In this document: in pieces, positions 25,166 to 32,951 of the stretch
How positions within the stretch are numbered: position 1 is the first letter of the stretch
Layout of the letters: each line of letters begins with the position of its first letter
NCBI GenBank assembly: GCA_036264135.1
Contig: DATARN010000060.1
Coordinates: forward strand, 1-52,577
Length of the DNA stretch: 52,577 bases
Direction: 5' to 3'
Source: DATARN01 sp036264135
GTDB lineage: Bacteria; Actinomycetota; Acidimicrobiia; Acidimicrobiales; Palsa-688
Translations under genes and position numbers: made by a program
The notes under the pieces: generated by a model
Seen by the model: only the letters and a program-made list of their open reading frames with translations
Databases searched by the model: none
What the model was told of the DNA's origin: nothing

Positions 25166-26278
25166 CGTTCCCGCGGAAACGTCCGTGCCGCCCACGTGGC
25201 TTCACCCGTGCCCGTGGCGTGGGGAACGTGTGTTCGATAGCCGACACAGGCGTCGCCCTAGAATGCAGCACGTCGAACGACAGGGAGGTGGCTGTCATGT
25301 CGGTGCTGGAAGCCGACTTCGCCGGGTGGGCGTCGGAACATCTCGAGGCCGAGATCGAGCTCCTCGCCGCTCACCTCTCGGCGGCGGAGTGCCGATGGTT
25401 GGGGCTCCTGGCCGAGTTTGACCGACGAGAGTGCTGGGCCGGCCGGGGGTGCGCCTCGCCGGCGCACTGGCTGGCGTGGCGATGCGGAATGGCGCCCGGC
25501 GCGGCCCGGGAACGGGTCCGGGTCGCCCGCCGCCTGGTTGAGTTGCCGGCCGTGCGGGAGGGGTTCTCGACGGGCCGGTTGAGCTACTCCAAGGTGCGAG
25601 CCATCACCCGGGTGGCCACCGAGTCCAATGAACAACATCTGGTGGACCTGGCCGGGCAGATGACGGCGTCGCAGTTGGAACGCACCGTGCGCGCCTACCG
25701 GCGGGTCAGCGCAGATGAAGCGGTCGAGATGCAGCGCGAACGCTACGTGTCCATCGGCTGGGACGACGACGGCTGCCTGCTCGTCAAGGCGCGACTGTCC
25801 CCCGAGGACGGGGCGGTATTGATGGCGGCCCTCAACCGCGCCGCATCGGATCTGATCCAGGGTTCCAGAGAGGAAGGCGTTCCCGCGGGAACGCCGGCCG
25901 AGGCTGGCCAGCCCGGGGACTTAGAAGGTCATGATCCTGCGGACGCCGGCGTTCCCGCGGAAACGCCCAGTGAGACGCCCCGCCCCTGGGATCGCTGGGG
26001 CGCCCACCTGGCCGACGCCCTCGTGGCCATGGCGGAAACCGTCGTGGCGGACGGCCTACGGCTGGGGAGCGGCGTCGGCCGTCACAAAATGATCGTCCAC
26101 GTCGATGCCGCCACCCTCGCCGCCGGCGACGATGGCTGGGCCCACCTCGATGACGGCACCGCCCTGTCCGCCGACGCCGCCCGCCGCCTCGGCTGCAACT
26201 CCTCAATCATCTTCGTCCTCGAAGGCCCCGATGGGACAGTCATCAACACCAGTCCCCAATCCCCTACCGTTCCCGCGG
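25166..26278. repeat. Four copies of GTTCCCGCGG palindromic repeat in and before the HNH gene
   Basis: The copies are CGTTCCCGCGGAAACG at 25166-25181 (intergenic), the perfect 20-bp palindrome GGCGTTCCCGCGGGAACGCC at 25876-25895, GGCGTTCCCGCGGAAACGCC at 25948-25967, and a half copy CGTTCCCGCGG at 26268-26278. I did not notice the full motif elsewhere in the window. It may be the nuclease's target, a mobile-repeat remnant or a regulatory site. Confidence 0.7.
25224..25235. promoter_or_regulatory. LexA (SOS) box
   Basis: GAAC-GTGT-GTTC, followed by GA, fits the actinobacterial LexA box core GAAC-N4-GTTC (extended TCGAAC-N4-GTTCGA). It lies 62 bases upstream of the HNH gene start, and a TAGAAT -10 hexamer follows at 25259-25264. 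In mycobacteria several 13E12/DUF222 genes are DNA-damage inducible through such boxes. Confidence 0.7.
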
Positions 26279-26715
26279 CACTGGCCCGAGCGGTCCGGAT
26301 CCGTGATGGTGGCTGCGTATTTCCCGGATGTACCAGCAAGGTGTGGGTGGACGTCCACCACATCCACTTCCGTGCCCACGGCGGCGGCCACAGCGCCGCC
26401 AACCTTGCAACCCTCTGCCGAGCCCACCACCGCCTCATCCACGAGGGCGGCTTCACGGTCACCGCCACTGCTCCAGGACGCTTCGTCTTCCGCCGCCCCG
26501 ACGGCACTGAAGTCCCTCCCCTGCCCTCTCCTCCAGAAGTTCCACCCGGCGACGACACCATTCGCACGGCCAACGTTAAGAATGGCATCGTCCCCGGAAC
26601 GGAGTGGATGGTTCCCGACTGGGACGGAATCGCCCCCAACTATCCCGACATCATCGACGGCCTCCTTCACGCCGACCACAAACCGGATCCGGAACTGGAC
26701 GATTCAGGGCCGTGA
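25297..26715 (+). CDS. DUF222 / 13E12-family HNH endonuclease
   Basis: A 472-residue protein. The N-terminal DUF222 domain (about 5-330) includes RRECWAGRGCASPAHWLAWRCGMAPGAARERVRVARRL. The C-terminal HNH domain has CVFPGCTSKVWVDVHHIHFRAHGGGHSAANLATLCRAHHRLIHEGG, where DVHHI, the Asn (AANLATLC) and HH form the HNH nuclease centre with a zinc-type CxxC/CxxH frame. A variable linker (about 190-235) contains two GVPA(G/E)TP repeats encoded by palindromic DNA repeats. ATG 25297 has GGGAGG seven bases upstream. A LexA box precedes the gene. The biological role of the family is not settled. Confidence 0.93.
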   Translation: MSVLEADFAGWASEHLEAEIELLAAHLSAAECRWLGLLAEFDRRECWAGRGCASPAHWLAWRCGMAPGAARERVRVARRLVELPAVREGFSTGRLSYSKVRAITRVATESNEQHLVDLAGQMTASQLERTVRAYRRVSADEAVEMQRERYVSIGWDDDGCLLVKARLSPEDGAVLMAALNRAASDLIQGSREEGVPAGTPAEAGQPGDLEGHDPADAGVPAETPSETPRPWDRWGAHLADALVAMAETVVADGLRLGSGVGRHKMIVHVDAATLAAGDDGWAHLDDGTALSADAARRLGCNSSIIFVLEGPDGTVINTSPQSPTVPAALARAVRIRDGGCVFPGCTSKVWVDVHHIHFRAHGGGHSAANLATLCRAHHRLIHEGGFTVTATAPGRFVFRRPDGTEVPPLPSPPEVPPGDDTIRTANVKNGIVPGTEWMVPDWDGIAPNYPDIIDGLLHADHKPDPELDDSGP

Positions 26716-27312
26716 TCGCGGTGGCGGGGTCCGGCCCAGCACCTCGATTAGATCAAGCGCGCAGCCCGACTGCGCCAGCAGGTTTTGGTCCTTTGTCAAG
26801 TTGGCGTGGGTCGGGGCCAGGCGCAGATAGCCGATCAGAGCGAATGCGGCTCCGAGCGGATACAGCCACCCCCGGTTGGTGAGGATGAATCCCACGAAGC
26901 CGAGGAATGCCGTCGTGTGCGCGAATGCCAGTCGCACGAAGAATCGGATTCGGTAGGCACCAGCAAGCCGGGCAGAGGTAGTGCAGTCAAGCGGTCGCTC
27001 GATCAGACGCTCCCCGATGACCAACGCACCGCCGACCAAACAGAGGATCACGGCGATGTCGACGGCAGGCAGCGCGTGCTCGCGGGAGCCCGTGCTCGTG
27101 CTGATGACCGCCACTACCAAGGCCACCAGGACCAACGAACCTGCGAAGCTCACAAATTTCCGTCGCAACATGGTAAGTACATCGCTGCCGGCGGCAAAGG
27201 CTCGCTCTCGCCCTCTAAGCATGAAGGTCACGAATGTAGGAAGTGGTAACCACCCAATCCCGGAGAACGCTGGACGCCAGCCCGGGTCCTCGAACGGCAA
27301 CTCGTCAGTCAT
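26704..27312 (-). CDS. Hypothetical membrane protein
   Basis: About 202 residues with four hydrophobic segments in two pairs: FVSFAGSLVLVALVVAVIS, AVDIAVILCLVGGALVIG, FVRLAFAHTTAFLGFVGFIL and WLYPLGAAFALIGYLRLAP. Between the pairs lies a polar stretch (ERLIERPLDCTTSARLAGAY), and a short soluble tail ends in basic residues. No family is recognised. ATG 27312 (MTDELPFEDPGWRP) is preferred over a start 51 codons upstream that runs into low-complexity intergenic sequence. The end overlaps the HNH gene by 12 bp. The G+C content is lower than in neighbours. Confidence 0.65.
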   Translation of the reverse strand: MTDELPFEDPGWRPAFSGIGWLPLPTFVTFMLRGRERAFAAGSDVLTMLRRKFVSFAGSLVLVALVVAVISTSTGSREHALPAVDIAVILCLVGGALVIGERLIERPLDCTTSARLAGAYRIRFFVRLAFAHTTAFLGFVGFILTNRGWLYPLGAAFALIGYLRLAPTHANLTKDQNLLAQSGCALDLIEVLGRTPPPRSRP

Positions 27313-27673
27313 GGCAGACAAGTCCGCAGCCGGACCATACGAGCTCCTCCAACCAGCAATGGACCTATTGACCTCGAACCACAACACAACAGTTTGACAC
27401 GGGGGGACCAATGCGGCGAGTCCGCCTGAAAATGTAGAACATCGATCTTCGTATGACCCCTTCAAACCAGCAGAGGCGGGAGACGGCGTTATATCAATCG
27501 CTGCATTGTGGCGATTCTAGGCCTTCGGCGCTTCGTATTTCAGATATCGGCCTATACCGACTTATAGGCCAGATTTGTCGGCACTGGGTTGGAGACGACG
27601 GTCGTAGGGGGCCGCGTCACCGGTCGACCGTGAGCACGAGGCGCCCCCATTGAGTTGGTGGCAGACTGAGCCG
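27313..27673. other. A+T-richer intergenic stretch with one strong hairpin
   Basis: I found no convincing gene in this interval, which is visibly richer in A+T than the rest of the window. It contains the hairpin GGCCTATA-CCGACT-TATAGGCC (27549-27570), a perfect 8-bp stem, and scattered near-consensus promoter hexamers. With the two poorly recognised genes on either side it looks like acquired or degraded DNA. Confidence 0.5.
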
Positions 27674-28150
27674 GTGCCGAGCAGTTTTGACCCGAATCTC
27701 CTACCGACGCTGCGCGAGATGAGGGCCACCTGGTCTGGTCCTGAAATCACACTTCGGTCTTTCATCAATATCAAAGGAAGCATGGAGTTGGGGTACGCCT
27801 TTGCCGCCACCTTCTGGCCCGACCTGATTGAGATGCACGAAGGGATCTTCATTGCCGAGCAATACAATGATGGGACATACCGTAGGTGGTTCGATGCCTT
27901 CGACGGCGACCTCACGAAAGTGGAGGCGATGCTCAACCACCTTCACGTGGCTGATCTGTTCATGAACGGGCCCAGCGACGACGATGTCCCGGTTGAGGTC
28001 TACCGACGCTTCGCCGACGTGCTCGCGGGCTGCTGGAGGGCGGCAGCGCAGGAGCAGTTTCCTCGTCGTCGCATCCAGGTGTACTCGTGGGACGATGTCG
28101 GCGACTTCCAGGTGACGATGTCAGTCGACCGGCGTGATAGCGCCACCTGA
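27674..28150 (+). CDS. Hypothetical protein
   Basis: A 158-residue soluble protein (VPSSFDPNLLPTLREMRATW...). It is Trp- and acidic-rich, with MELGYAFAATFWPDLIEMHEGIFI and VYRRFADVLAGCWRAAAQEQFPRRRIQVYSWDD, consistent with a compact alpha/beta fold such as small immunity-type proteins, but no specific family is recognised. The start is uncertain: GTG 27674 or TTG 27650 (eight residues longer). It stands alone in an A+T-richer region. Confidence 0.6.
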   Translation: MPSSFDPNLLPTLREMRATWSGPEITLRSFINIKGSMELGYAFAATFWPDLIEMHEGIFIAEQYNDGTYRRWFDAFDGDLTKVEAMLNHLHVADLFMNGPSDDDVPVEVYRRFADVLAGCWRAAAQEQFPRRRIQVYSWDDVGDFQVTMSVDRRDSAT

Positions 28151-28233
28151 CCGACGGGCAAACCGACCCGGAGGACCGGCCCCATGCTGTTTGGCAGTGG
28201 CGACATCAGACGAGATCGCCAGGATCGTCGGAC

Positions 28234-28758
28234 CTATGGAACGGGCGTGGTGATGCCGGGCTGGTGAAACGACATGGTGATTCGACCCTGTCCGTTCGGC
28301 ACGGTGGCCGCCTCCGCTGCCCCACCCAAACCAACGAGGCCGAACCCCGACAGGGTGAAGTATGGGCTGCCCTGGTAGGGCACGCTTCGTCCGGCGCCGA
28401 CAATGCCATCAACCGTCCAGCCGGCCTTCAGTAGCAGGGCCGTTTCGACGCCGAAGAGCACCTTGGCGCTTCCTGGTCCGATCCAACTCGCGGACAGTTT
28501 GCGCAGGGGTGTTCCCACGGCGCCCGACCATTGGTATTCGACGGCGGTAAAGCCGGGAGGCACCTTCGCCTGAACGGGAAAGTCCGGGGGCTTGGTCGTC
28601 CCATGCCCGGCCGGGTCAGTCGTCGTCGTGGTACTGGGAACCGTCACCGGAAGCACCGACTTCCGGGGCGTCTGGGACCCGCACGCGGCGGCAATCAGAA
28701 TCGTGAGGCCGGTGGCGAAGACGACGCCGTGACGCCCCGCTGATCCCAGTTTTCCCAC
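28234..28758 (-). CDS. Predicted secreted lipoprotein, function unknown
   Basis: A 174-residue protein with a basic N-terminus, hydrophobic core GVVFATGLTILIAAAC and lipobox IAAAC (Cys26). A Thr/Pro-rich linker (VPSTTTTTDPAGHGTTKPPD) comes next. The mature part is beta-rich with no recognised domain (TAVEYQWSGAVGTPLRKLSASWIGPGSAKVLFGVETALLLKAGW). It is probably anchored on the outer face of the membrane. The start is GTG 28758. It forms a minus-strand run with the next gene but with a 68-bp gap. Confidence 0.7.
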   Translation of the reverse strand: MGKLGSAGRHGVVFATGLTILIAAACGSQTPRKSVLPVTVPSTTTTTDPAGHGTTKPPDFPVQAKVPPGFTAVEYQWSGAVGTPLRKLSASWIGPGSAKVLFGVETALLLKAGWTVDGIVGAGRSVPYQGSPYFTLSGFGLVGLGGAAEAATVPNGQGRITMSFHQPGITTPVP

Positions 28759-28826
28759 GCTGGTCTATCGACCGGATTTCCCGATTACCTGAGAACCCGG
28801 CACCGGGCGGCACCGGAGGCAGGGCA

Positions 28827-29036
28827 TTAGGTCCGCTCGTCGGCCTCAGTCAGGTATTCCCAGTCGACGGTGCCGTGAAGGCGGAAGACCTTGACGGGGA
28901 CGCCCAGGGAGGTCGATAGCTCCCGGGCGTGAGCTTCGGCTCGGTCGTCGCCGCTGAACTCGTGGGTTTCGATATTCGTGCCATCGGGCTGCGAGAATCG
29001 GTAGTGCCAGGTCCGGCCAGAGGACGCGTCGGTCAT
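28827..29036 (-). CDS. Small hypothetical protein
   Basis: A 69-residue soluble protein (MTDASSGRTWHYRFSQPDG...) that is acidic with a predicted beta-beta-alpha-beta pattern. No family is recognised. The ATG is at 29036, and no strong ribosome-binding site is visible. It follows the Mo-regulator gene on the same strand after about 35 bp and may be its last operon member. Confidence 0.55.
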   Translation of the reverse strand: MTDASSGRTWHYRFSQPDGTNIETHEFSGDDRAEAHARELSTSLGVPVKVFRLHGTVDWEYLTEADERT

Positions 29037-29071
29037 GCAGGGACAATACCGCCGGACCCCGGATCTTGAGG

Positions 29072-30106
29072 TCAGGCGGCTTCGATCCGGTCGCCGCAGT
29101 GGGTAAGGTCGTAGCCGCCGAAGAGTTGCACTCGACCGGTGAATGCCGGCGTGGTGAGGACTTCACCGAGCGCCGCGAAGGCCGGGTGGGCGACCCAACG
29201 CTGGTCGACCCAAAGCTCGACGACGTGTTCCTCCAGGGGTAGGAAATCAAGATCGAAGGCCCGGGCGCAGGACTCGATGGTGACGCCGGCGCCGCCACGG
29301 TCGTGGGCTTTGCGGGCGGCGTCCAGATGGCTGGTGGCGCGGGGGCCCTCGGGCAATGACTTCCTGCCCGTCGCCTGGGCGGCCCGTTCGAAAGCCTGCT
29401 GGCTGACGGCGGCGGGGTCCTGCTGCACCAGCGGGGCGCGGCTCCGCAGCACCTTCGCCACCGACGTGGCGTGGAGATCACGGTCCACCGCCAGCCCCAC
29501 CTGCCACCGGGCGAGGTGCCAGCGGACGACGTCCGCCGGCGGCTCGGGCAGGTTGTCCGGTGGGCCATGGACTACGGCGGCATGCACGCCGCCCGCCGCC
29601 ATGGCCCGCAGCGCTCGTCCGGTGGGGGCGGAAACGGCGAGCAGGCTCAACGGGCCCATGCCGGCGAGAAGGGCTTCGGCGACACCAAGGGCCGGATCGC
29701 AACCGGCCAGGACGAAGCCGGCGGGGATGGCGCCGGGCAGCATCCGCAGCTTGCCGTGTTCGACGACCGCGTCGGGCTTGGCCCACACGGCGCCAGTGAT
29801 GCCGTGGTCCGGAAGCTCCTCCGCCACCAGTCGGGTGTCAACCTGGCCGACCCGCAACAGCGCGCCCTCTCGCAGGAGACCGCCGAGGGCGGAGGCCGGT
29901 TCGATGGGGTTCGGTGCAAACAAATCCTCGACGGTCGTCCCGAGCGCCCGGGCGATGCCGAGGGCGGCGTCGACCGCGGGCGAATGGCGGCTGGCCTCCA
30001 CCGCGGCGACCAGCTGGCGACTGACGCCGGCCCGGGTGGCCAACTCGGCCTGGGTCAGCCCACGTGCCAAACGGCGTTCGCGAATGCCGGACCCCGCGTC
30101 GGTCAT
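29072..30106 (-). CDS. XRE-HTH plus PBP-like domain transcriptional regulator (molybdate sensor type)
   Basis: A 344-residue one-component regulator. The N-terminal Cro/XRE helix-turn-helix is IRERRLARGLTQAELATRAGVSRQLVAAVEASRHSPAVDAALGIARALG (about 8-56). The remaining 250 residues resemble the PBP_like (PF12727) substrate-binding domain, seen in LAGCDPALGVAEALLAG, PEPPADVVRWHLARWQVGLAV and EEHVVELWVDQRWVAHPAF. Regulators of this build sit with molybdate transporters and are thought to sense molybdate or tungstate. It lies 38 bp after modC on the same strand and may autoregulate the mod operon. No ModE-type TOBE domain is present. Confidence 0.85.
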   Translation of the reverse strand: MTDAGSGIRERRLARGLTQAELATRAGVSRQLVAAVEASRHSPAVDAALGIARALGTTVEDLFAPNPIEPASALGGLLREGALLRVGQVDTRLVAEELPDHGITGAVWAKPDAVVEHGKLRMLPGAIPAGFVLAGCDPALGVAEALLAGMGPLSLLAVSAPTGRALRAMAAGGVHAAVVHGPPDNLPEPPADVVRWHLARWQVGLAVDRDLHATSVAKVLRSRAPLVQQDPAAVSQQAFERAAQATGRKSLPEGPRATSHLDAARKAHDRGGAGVTIESCARAFDLDFLPLEEHVVELWVDQRWVAHPAFAALGEVLTTPAFTGRVQLFGGYDLTHCGDRIEAA

Positions 30107-30144
30107 TCCTGCATTCTAATCGAGGTCTCGGATCCGAGCCTGGG

Positions 30145-31194
30145 TCATACCCGGTAGACCTCGATCTCGGTCGCTTTGAGCGCTGACCAGATCTCGCCTC
30201 CGTCGGCCAGCTTCAGCTGGGCCACGGCATCGGCGGTGACTTCGGCGACGAGGGGGACAGGACCGTCGATGCGAACCCGGGCCCGGTCGCCGGCGGGAAA
30301 CAGTTCCGCCACCTGCCCCGACCACAGATTGCGGGCACTGCCGTCGGGGCGGTTCCGATGCAGGGTGACGGCGTTGGGGCGGAAGGCGGCGAAGACCGCG
30401 CCCTCCGAGGGATCGGCGGCGTGGACGGTCTCGCCGTTGGGCAGGGCGATGACGGTGCCGTGGGCAGTGCCGGTCAGCAGGTTGAGCCCGACCATGTCGG
30501 CCACCCATCGCGAACGGGGCCGGCAGGTCACGTCCACCAGCGGCCCTTCCTGACTGACCTTGCCGCCCTCGATCACGACGACCCGCTCGGCCAGGGCGGC
30601 GGCCTCGATGGGGTCGTGGGTGACGACCAGCCGGGAGCCGGGATAGCGGTGCAGCTCCGTACGAAGCACCGACCGCAGCTCGGCGCGTGCCGAGGCGTCG
30701 ACGGCGGCGAGGGGCTCGTCGAGGAGGAGGACGGCCGGTTCGGTGACCAGCGCTCGGGCGAGGGCGACCCGTTGCGCCTGACCACCGGAAAGGGCGCCGG
30801 GGCGGCGGCCGGCCACATCGGGTAGGCCAACCCGCTCCAGCCAGGTGGCCGCCCGGCGCCGGGCCTCGGAGCGGGAGACGCCGGTGGCGCGCAGCCCGAA
30901 GGCCACGTTTTCCAGGGCGGTCATGTGGGCGAACAGGCGGTGGTCCTGGAAGACGACGCCGAAGCGACGGTCCTCGGGCCGGACCCGGATCCCGTGGGCG
31001 GGATCGTCAACCACGGTGCCATCCACCGCTACTTTTCCCCGATCCAACGCCACCAGGCCGGCGAGCGCCCGTATCAGGGTGGACTTGCCGGCGCCGTTCG
31101 GTCCGACCACCGCCACCACGGCATCGCCGACGTCGATGGTGACGTCGAGGGCGAGGCTTCCGAGGGAGACTTCGACGTGGGCGGCGAGGGTCAC
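30145..31194 (-). CDS. modC: Molybdate ABC transporter ATP-binding protein
   Basis: A 349-residue ATPase of the molybdate importer. It has Walker A GPNGAGKST (31-39), signature LSGGQAQRVALARAL, Walker B LLLDEPLAAVD and switch His VTHDP. The C-terminal part (about 275-349) is a TOBE-like molybdate-binding domain. GTG 31194 overlaps the ModB stop (GTGA) and is preferred over GTG 31209. It is the third gene of modABC; the XRE/PBP regulator follows. Confidence 0.95.
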   Translation of the reverse strand: MTLAAHVEVSLGSLALDVTIDVGDAVVAVVGPNGAGKSTLIRALAGLVALDRGKVAVDGTVVDDPAHGIRVRPEDRRFGVVFQDHRLFAHMTALENVAFGLRATGVSRSEARRRAATWLERVGLPDVAGRRPGALSGGQAQRVALARALVTEPAVLLLDEPLAAVDASARAELRSVLRTELHRYPGSRLVVTHDPIEAAALAERVVVIEGGKVSQEGPLVDVTCRPRSRWVADMVGLNLLTGTAHGTVIALPNGETVHAADPSEGAVFAAFRPNAVTLHRNRPDGSARNLWSGQVAELFPAGDRARVRIDGPVPLVAEVTADAVAQLKLADGGEIWSALKATEIEVYRV

Positions 31195-31985
31195 GTCCCC
31201 CCGAGCCACCGGTCGCGGAGTCCCACCAACACGATCAGTGAGACTGCCAGCAAGACCAGCGACAAGGCGAGCGCGACGCCACTGTTGCCCCCTTCGATGT
31301 CCTGGAAGATGGCCAGCGGCATCGTCTGGGTGGTGCCCGGGAAGTTGCCCGCGAAGGTGATGGTGGCGCCGAACTCACCGAGGGCCCGGGCCCAGGTCAG
31401 GGCGGCCCCGGCGGCCAGGGCCGGCGCCACCGCCGGCAGGGTCACCCGGCGGAACCGGTAGCCGGGCGGGGCGCCGAGGGTGGCCGCCGCCTCCTCGGCC
31501 CGGCGGTCGAGGGACCGGAAGGCGGCTTCGGCGGTGATGACCAGGAACGGCATGGCTACGAACGCCTCGGCAACGATCGCCCCGCCGGCGGTGAAGGGCA
31601 ACCGCCACCCGGTGAGGGCATAGAGCCAGCGGCCGGCGAAGCCGCGGCGGCCGAAGGCGTAGAGGAGGGCGATGCCGCCGACGACGGGCGGCAGGACCAT
31701 GGGGAGAGTGACCAGCGCCCGGGCCAGCGACCGTCCCGGAAACCGGCGGCGAGCGAGGACCCACGCCAGGGGCACGCCGAGGACGAGCGATACGGCGAGG
31801 GCACCGAGCGAACATTCCAGCGACAGGCGTAACGCCAGCAAGGCGTCGTGGTCGGCCAGGTCGCCTCCGACGGACGACCAGGGCATGCGGAGCAGCAGCC
31901 CAATGAGGGGGAGGACGACGAGGGCCATGGCCCCGGCGGCCAGCACCGCCGGGGTCACGCCGCGTCCCCGACGGCGGGTTTTCAA
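31191..31985 (-). CDS. modB: Molybdate ABC transporter permease
   Basis: A 264-residue inner-membrane permease with five to six helices. The cytoplasmic EAA loop is EEAAATLGAPPGYRFRRVTLP (about 165-185), which docks ModC. PMVLPPVVGGIALLYAFG and LGEFGATITFAGNFPGTTQTMPLAIF are ModB-type blocks. The start is TTG 31985, overlapping the ModA stop (TTGA), while its own stop overlaps modC. Confidence 0.95.
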   Translation of the reverse strand: MKTRRRGRGVTPAVLAAGAMALVVLPLIGLLLRMPWSSVGGDLADHDALLALRLSLECSLGALAVSLVLGVPLAWVLARRRFPGRSLARALVTLPMVLPPVVGGIALLYAFGRRGFAGRWLYALTGWRLPFTAGGAIVAEAFVAMPFLVITAEAAFRSLDRRAEEAAATLGAPPGYRFRRVTLPAVAPALAAGAALTWARALGEFGATITFAGNFPGTTQTMPLAIFQDIEGGNSGVALALSLVLLAVSLIVLVGLRDRWLGGT

Positions 31986-32794
31986 GGGGCGAGGAAACCT
32001 TGCGCCAGTAGCGCCTTCTGGACCTCGCCGGACACCGCGGACTGGACAAACGCCTGGGCGGCCGTCGGGTTCTTGGTGGCCTTGACCACCGCGATCGGGT
32101 AGGTAATCGACGGCTGAAGATTGTCGGCGATCGGCACCCCGGTCACCTGGGCGCCGGCGGCGTGGACGTCGGTCACGTACACGACCGTAGCGTCGACCTC
32201 ACCCGTCGTGACCTGCGTGATGGCCGTCTTGACATCCGGGGCCAATGACTTGGGGGTGATGGTGATGCCCAGCTGGGTTTCGACCTGGCGGGTGTAGTCG
32301 CCGGCGGGCACGCCGGGCGACTCGAGGACCACCGAGACGCCGGGTTTGGCCAGGTCGGCCAGACCAGTGATGTGTTTGGGATTCCCTGGCGCGACGGCGA
32401 TCTCCAACTTGTTCTTGGCGAACGTAACCGGGGTGTCGACCAGGCCGGCGTTGACCAGGGTGGTCATGTTTTTCTGGTCGGCGGAGGCGAACACGTCCGC
32501 CGGAGCCCCCTGCTGGATTTGGGCAACCAAGGCGTTGGAACCGGCGAAGTTGTAGGTGATGCTCAGGCCCGGGTTGGCCGACGTCAGGGTGGCCGTGGCG
32601 GCGTTGAACGCCGAGGTGAGCGACGCCGCGGCGAACACGTTGAGCGTTCCGGTGAGCGCCGGCTTGGAGGTCGTCACCGCCAGCGTGGTGGTCGCCGCCG
32701 CGGTGGTCGTCGCGGTGGTGGTCGTCTTCGAGCAGGCGGCGAAGGCGACCGGCAGGGCGGCGGCAGCGGCAAGACGGATGAGGCGAGCGGTCAT
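31982..32794 (-). CDS. modA: Molybdate-binding lipoprotein
   Basis: A 270-residue extracytoplasmic solute-binding lipoprotein. The lipobox is AFAAC (Cys21), followed by a Thr/Ala-rich linker (23-45). The type II PBP fold begins LNVFAAASLTSAF with SNALVAQIQQGAPADVFASADQKNM and later VYVTDV, all ModA features including the Ser/Ala-rich oxyanion pocket. ATG 32794 has GGAGGAGCTGGT upstream. It feeds molybdate to the CO dehydrogenase and formate dehydrogenase encoded downstream in the window. Confidence 0.95.
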   Translation of the reverse strand: MTARLIRLAAAAALPVAFAACSKTTTTATTTAAATTTLAVTTSKPALTGTLNVFAAASLTSAFNAATATLTSANPGLSITYNFAGSNALVAQIQQGAPADVFASADQKNMTTLVNAGLVDTPVTFAKNKLEIAVAPGNPKHITGLADLAKPGVSVVLESPGVPAGDYTRQVETQLGITITPKSLAPDVKTAITQVTTGEVDATVVYVTDVHAAGAQVTGVPIADNLQPSITYPIAVVKATKNPTAAQAFVQSAVSGEVQKALLAQGFLAP

Positions 32795-32951
32795 ACCAGC
32801 TCCTCCGGCTGGTCGGTCAGGGGACGGGAGTTCGACGACGACGGTGGTCGACCGACGGTGAAATCCGACACGGCCCGGATAGTAATCGCGTCTTCGGGTC
32901 GACGCCAGGAAAGGAGCAGGATTCCTGAATCTGAGCCTGGCGGCCGGCGGC

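Noticed and set aside
25166..26278. A CRISPR-like array from the GTTCCCGCGG palindromes
   Set aside because: The copies are unevenly spaced, mostly inside a coding region, and no cas genes are present.
32795..32951. Molybdenum-cofactor riboswitch before modA
   Set aside because: I looked for the long conserved Moco-riboswitch stems and found only a short palindrome and a half-site.
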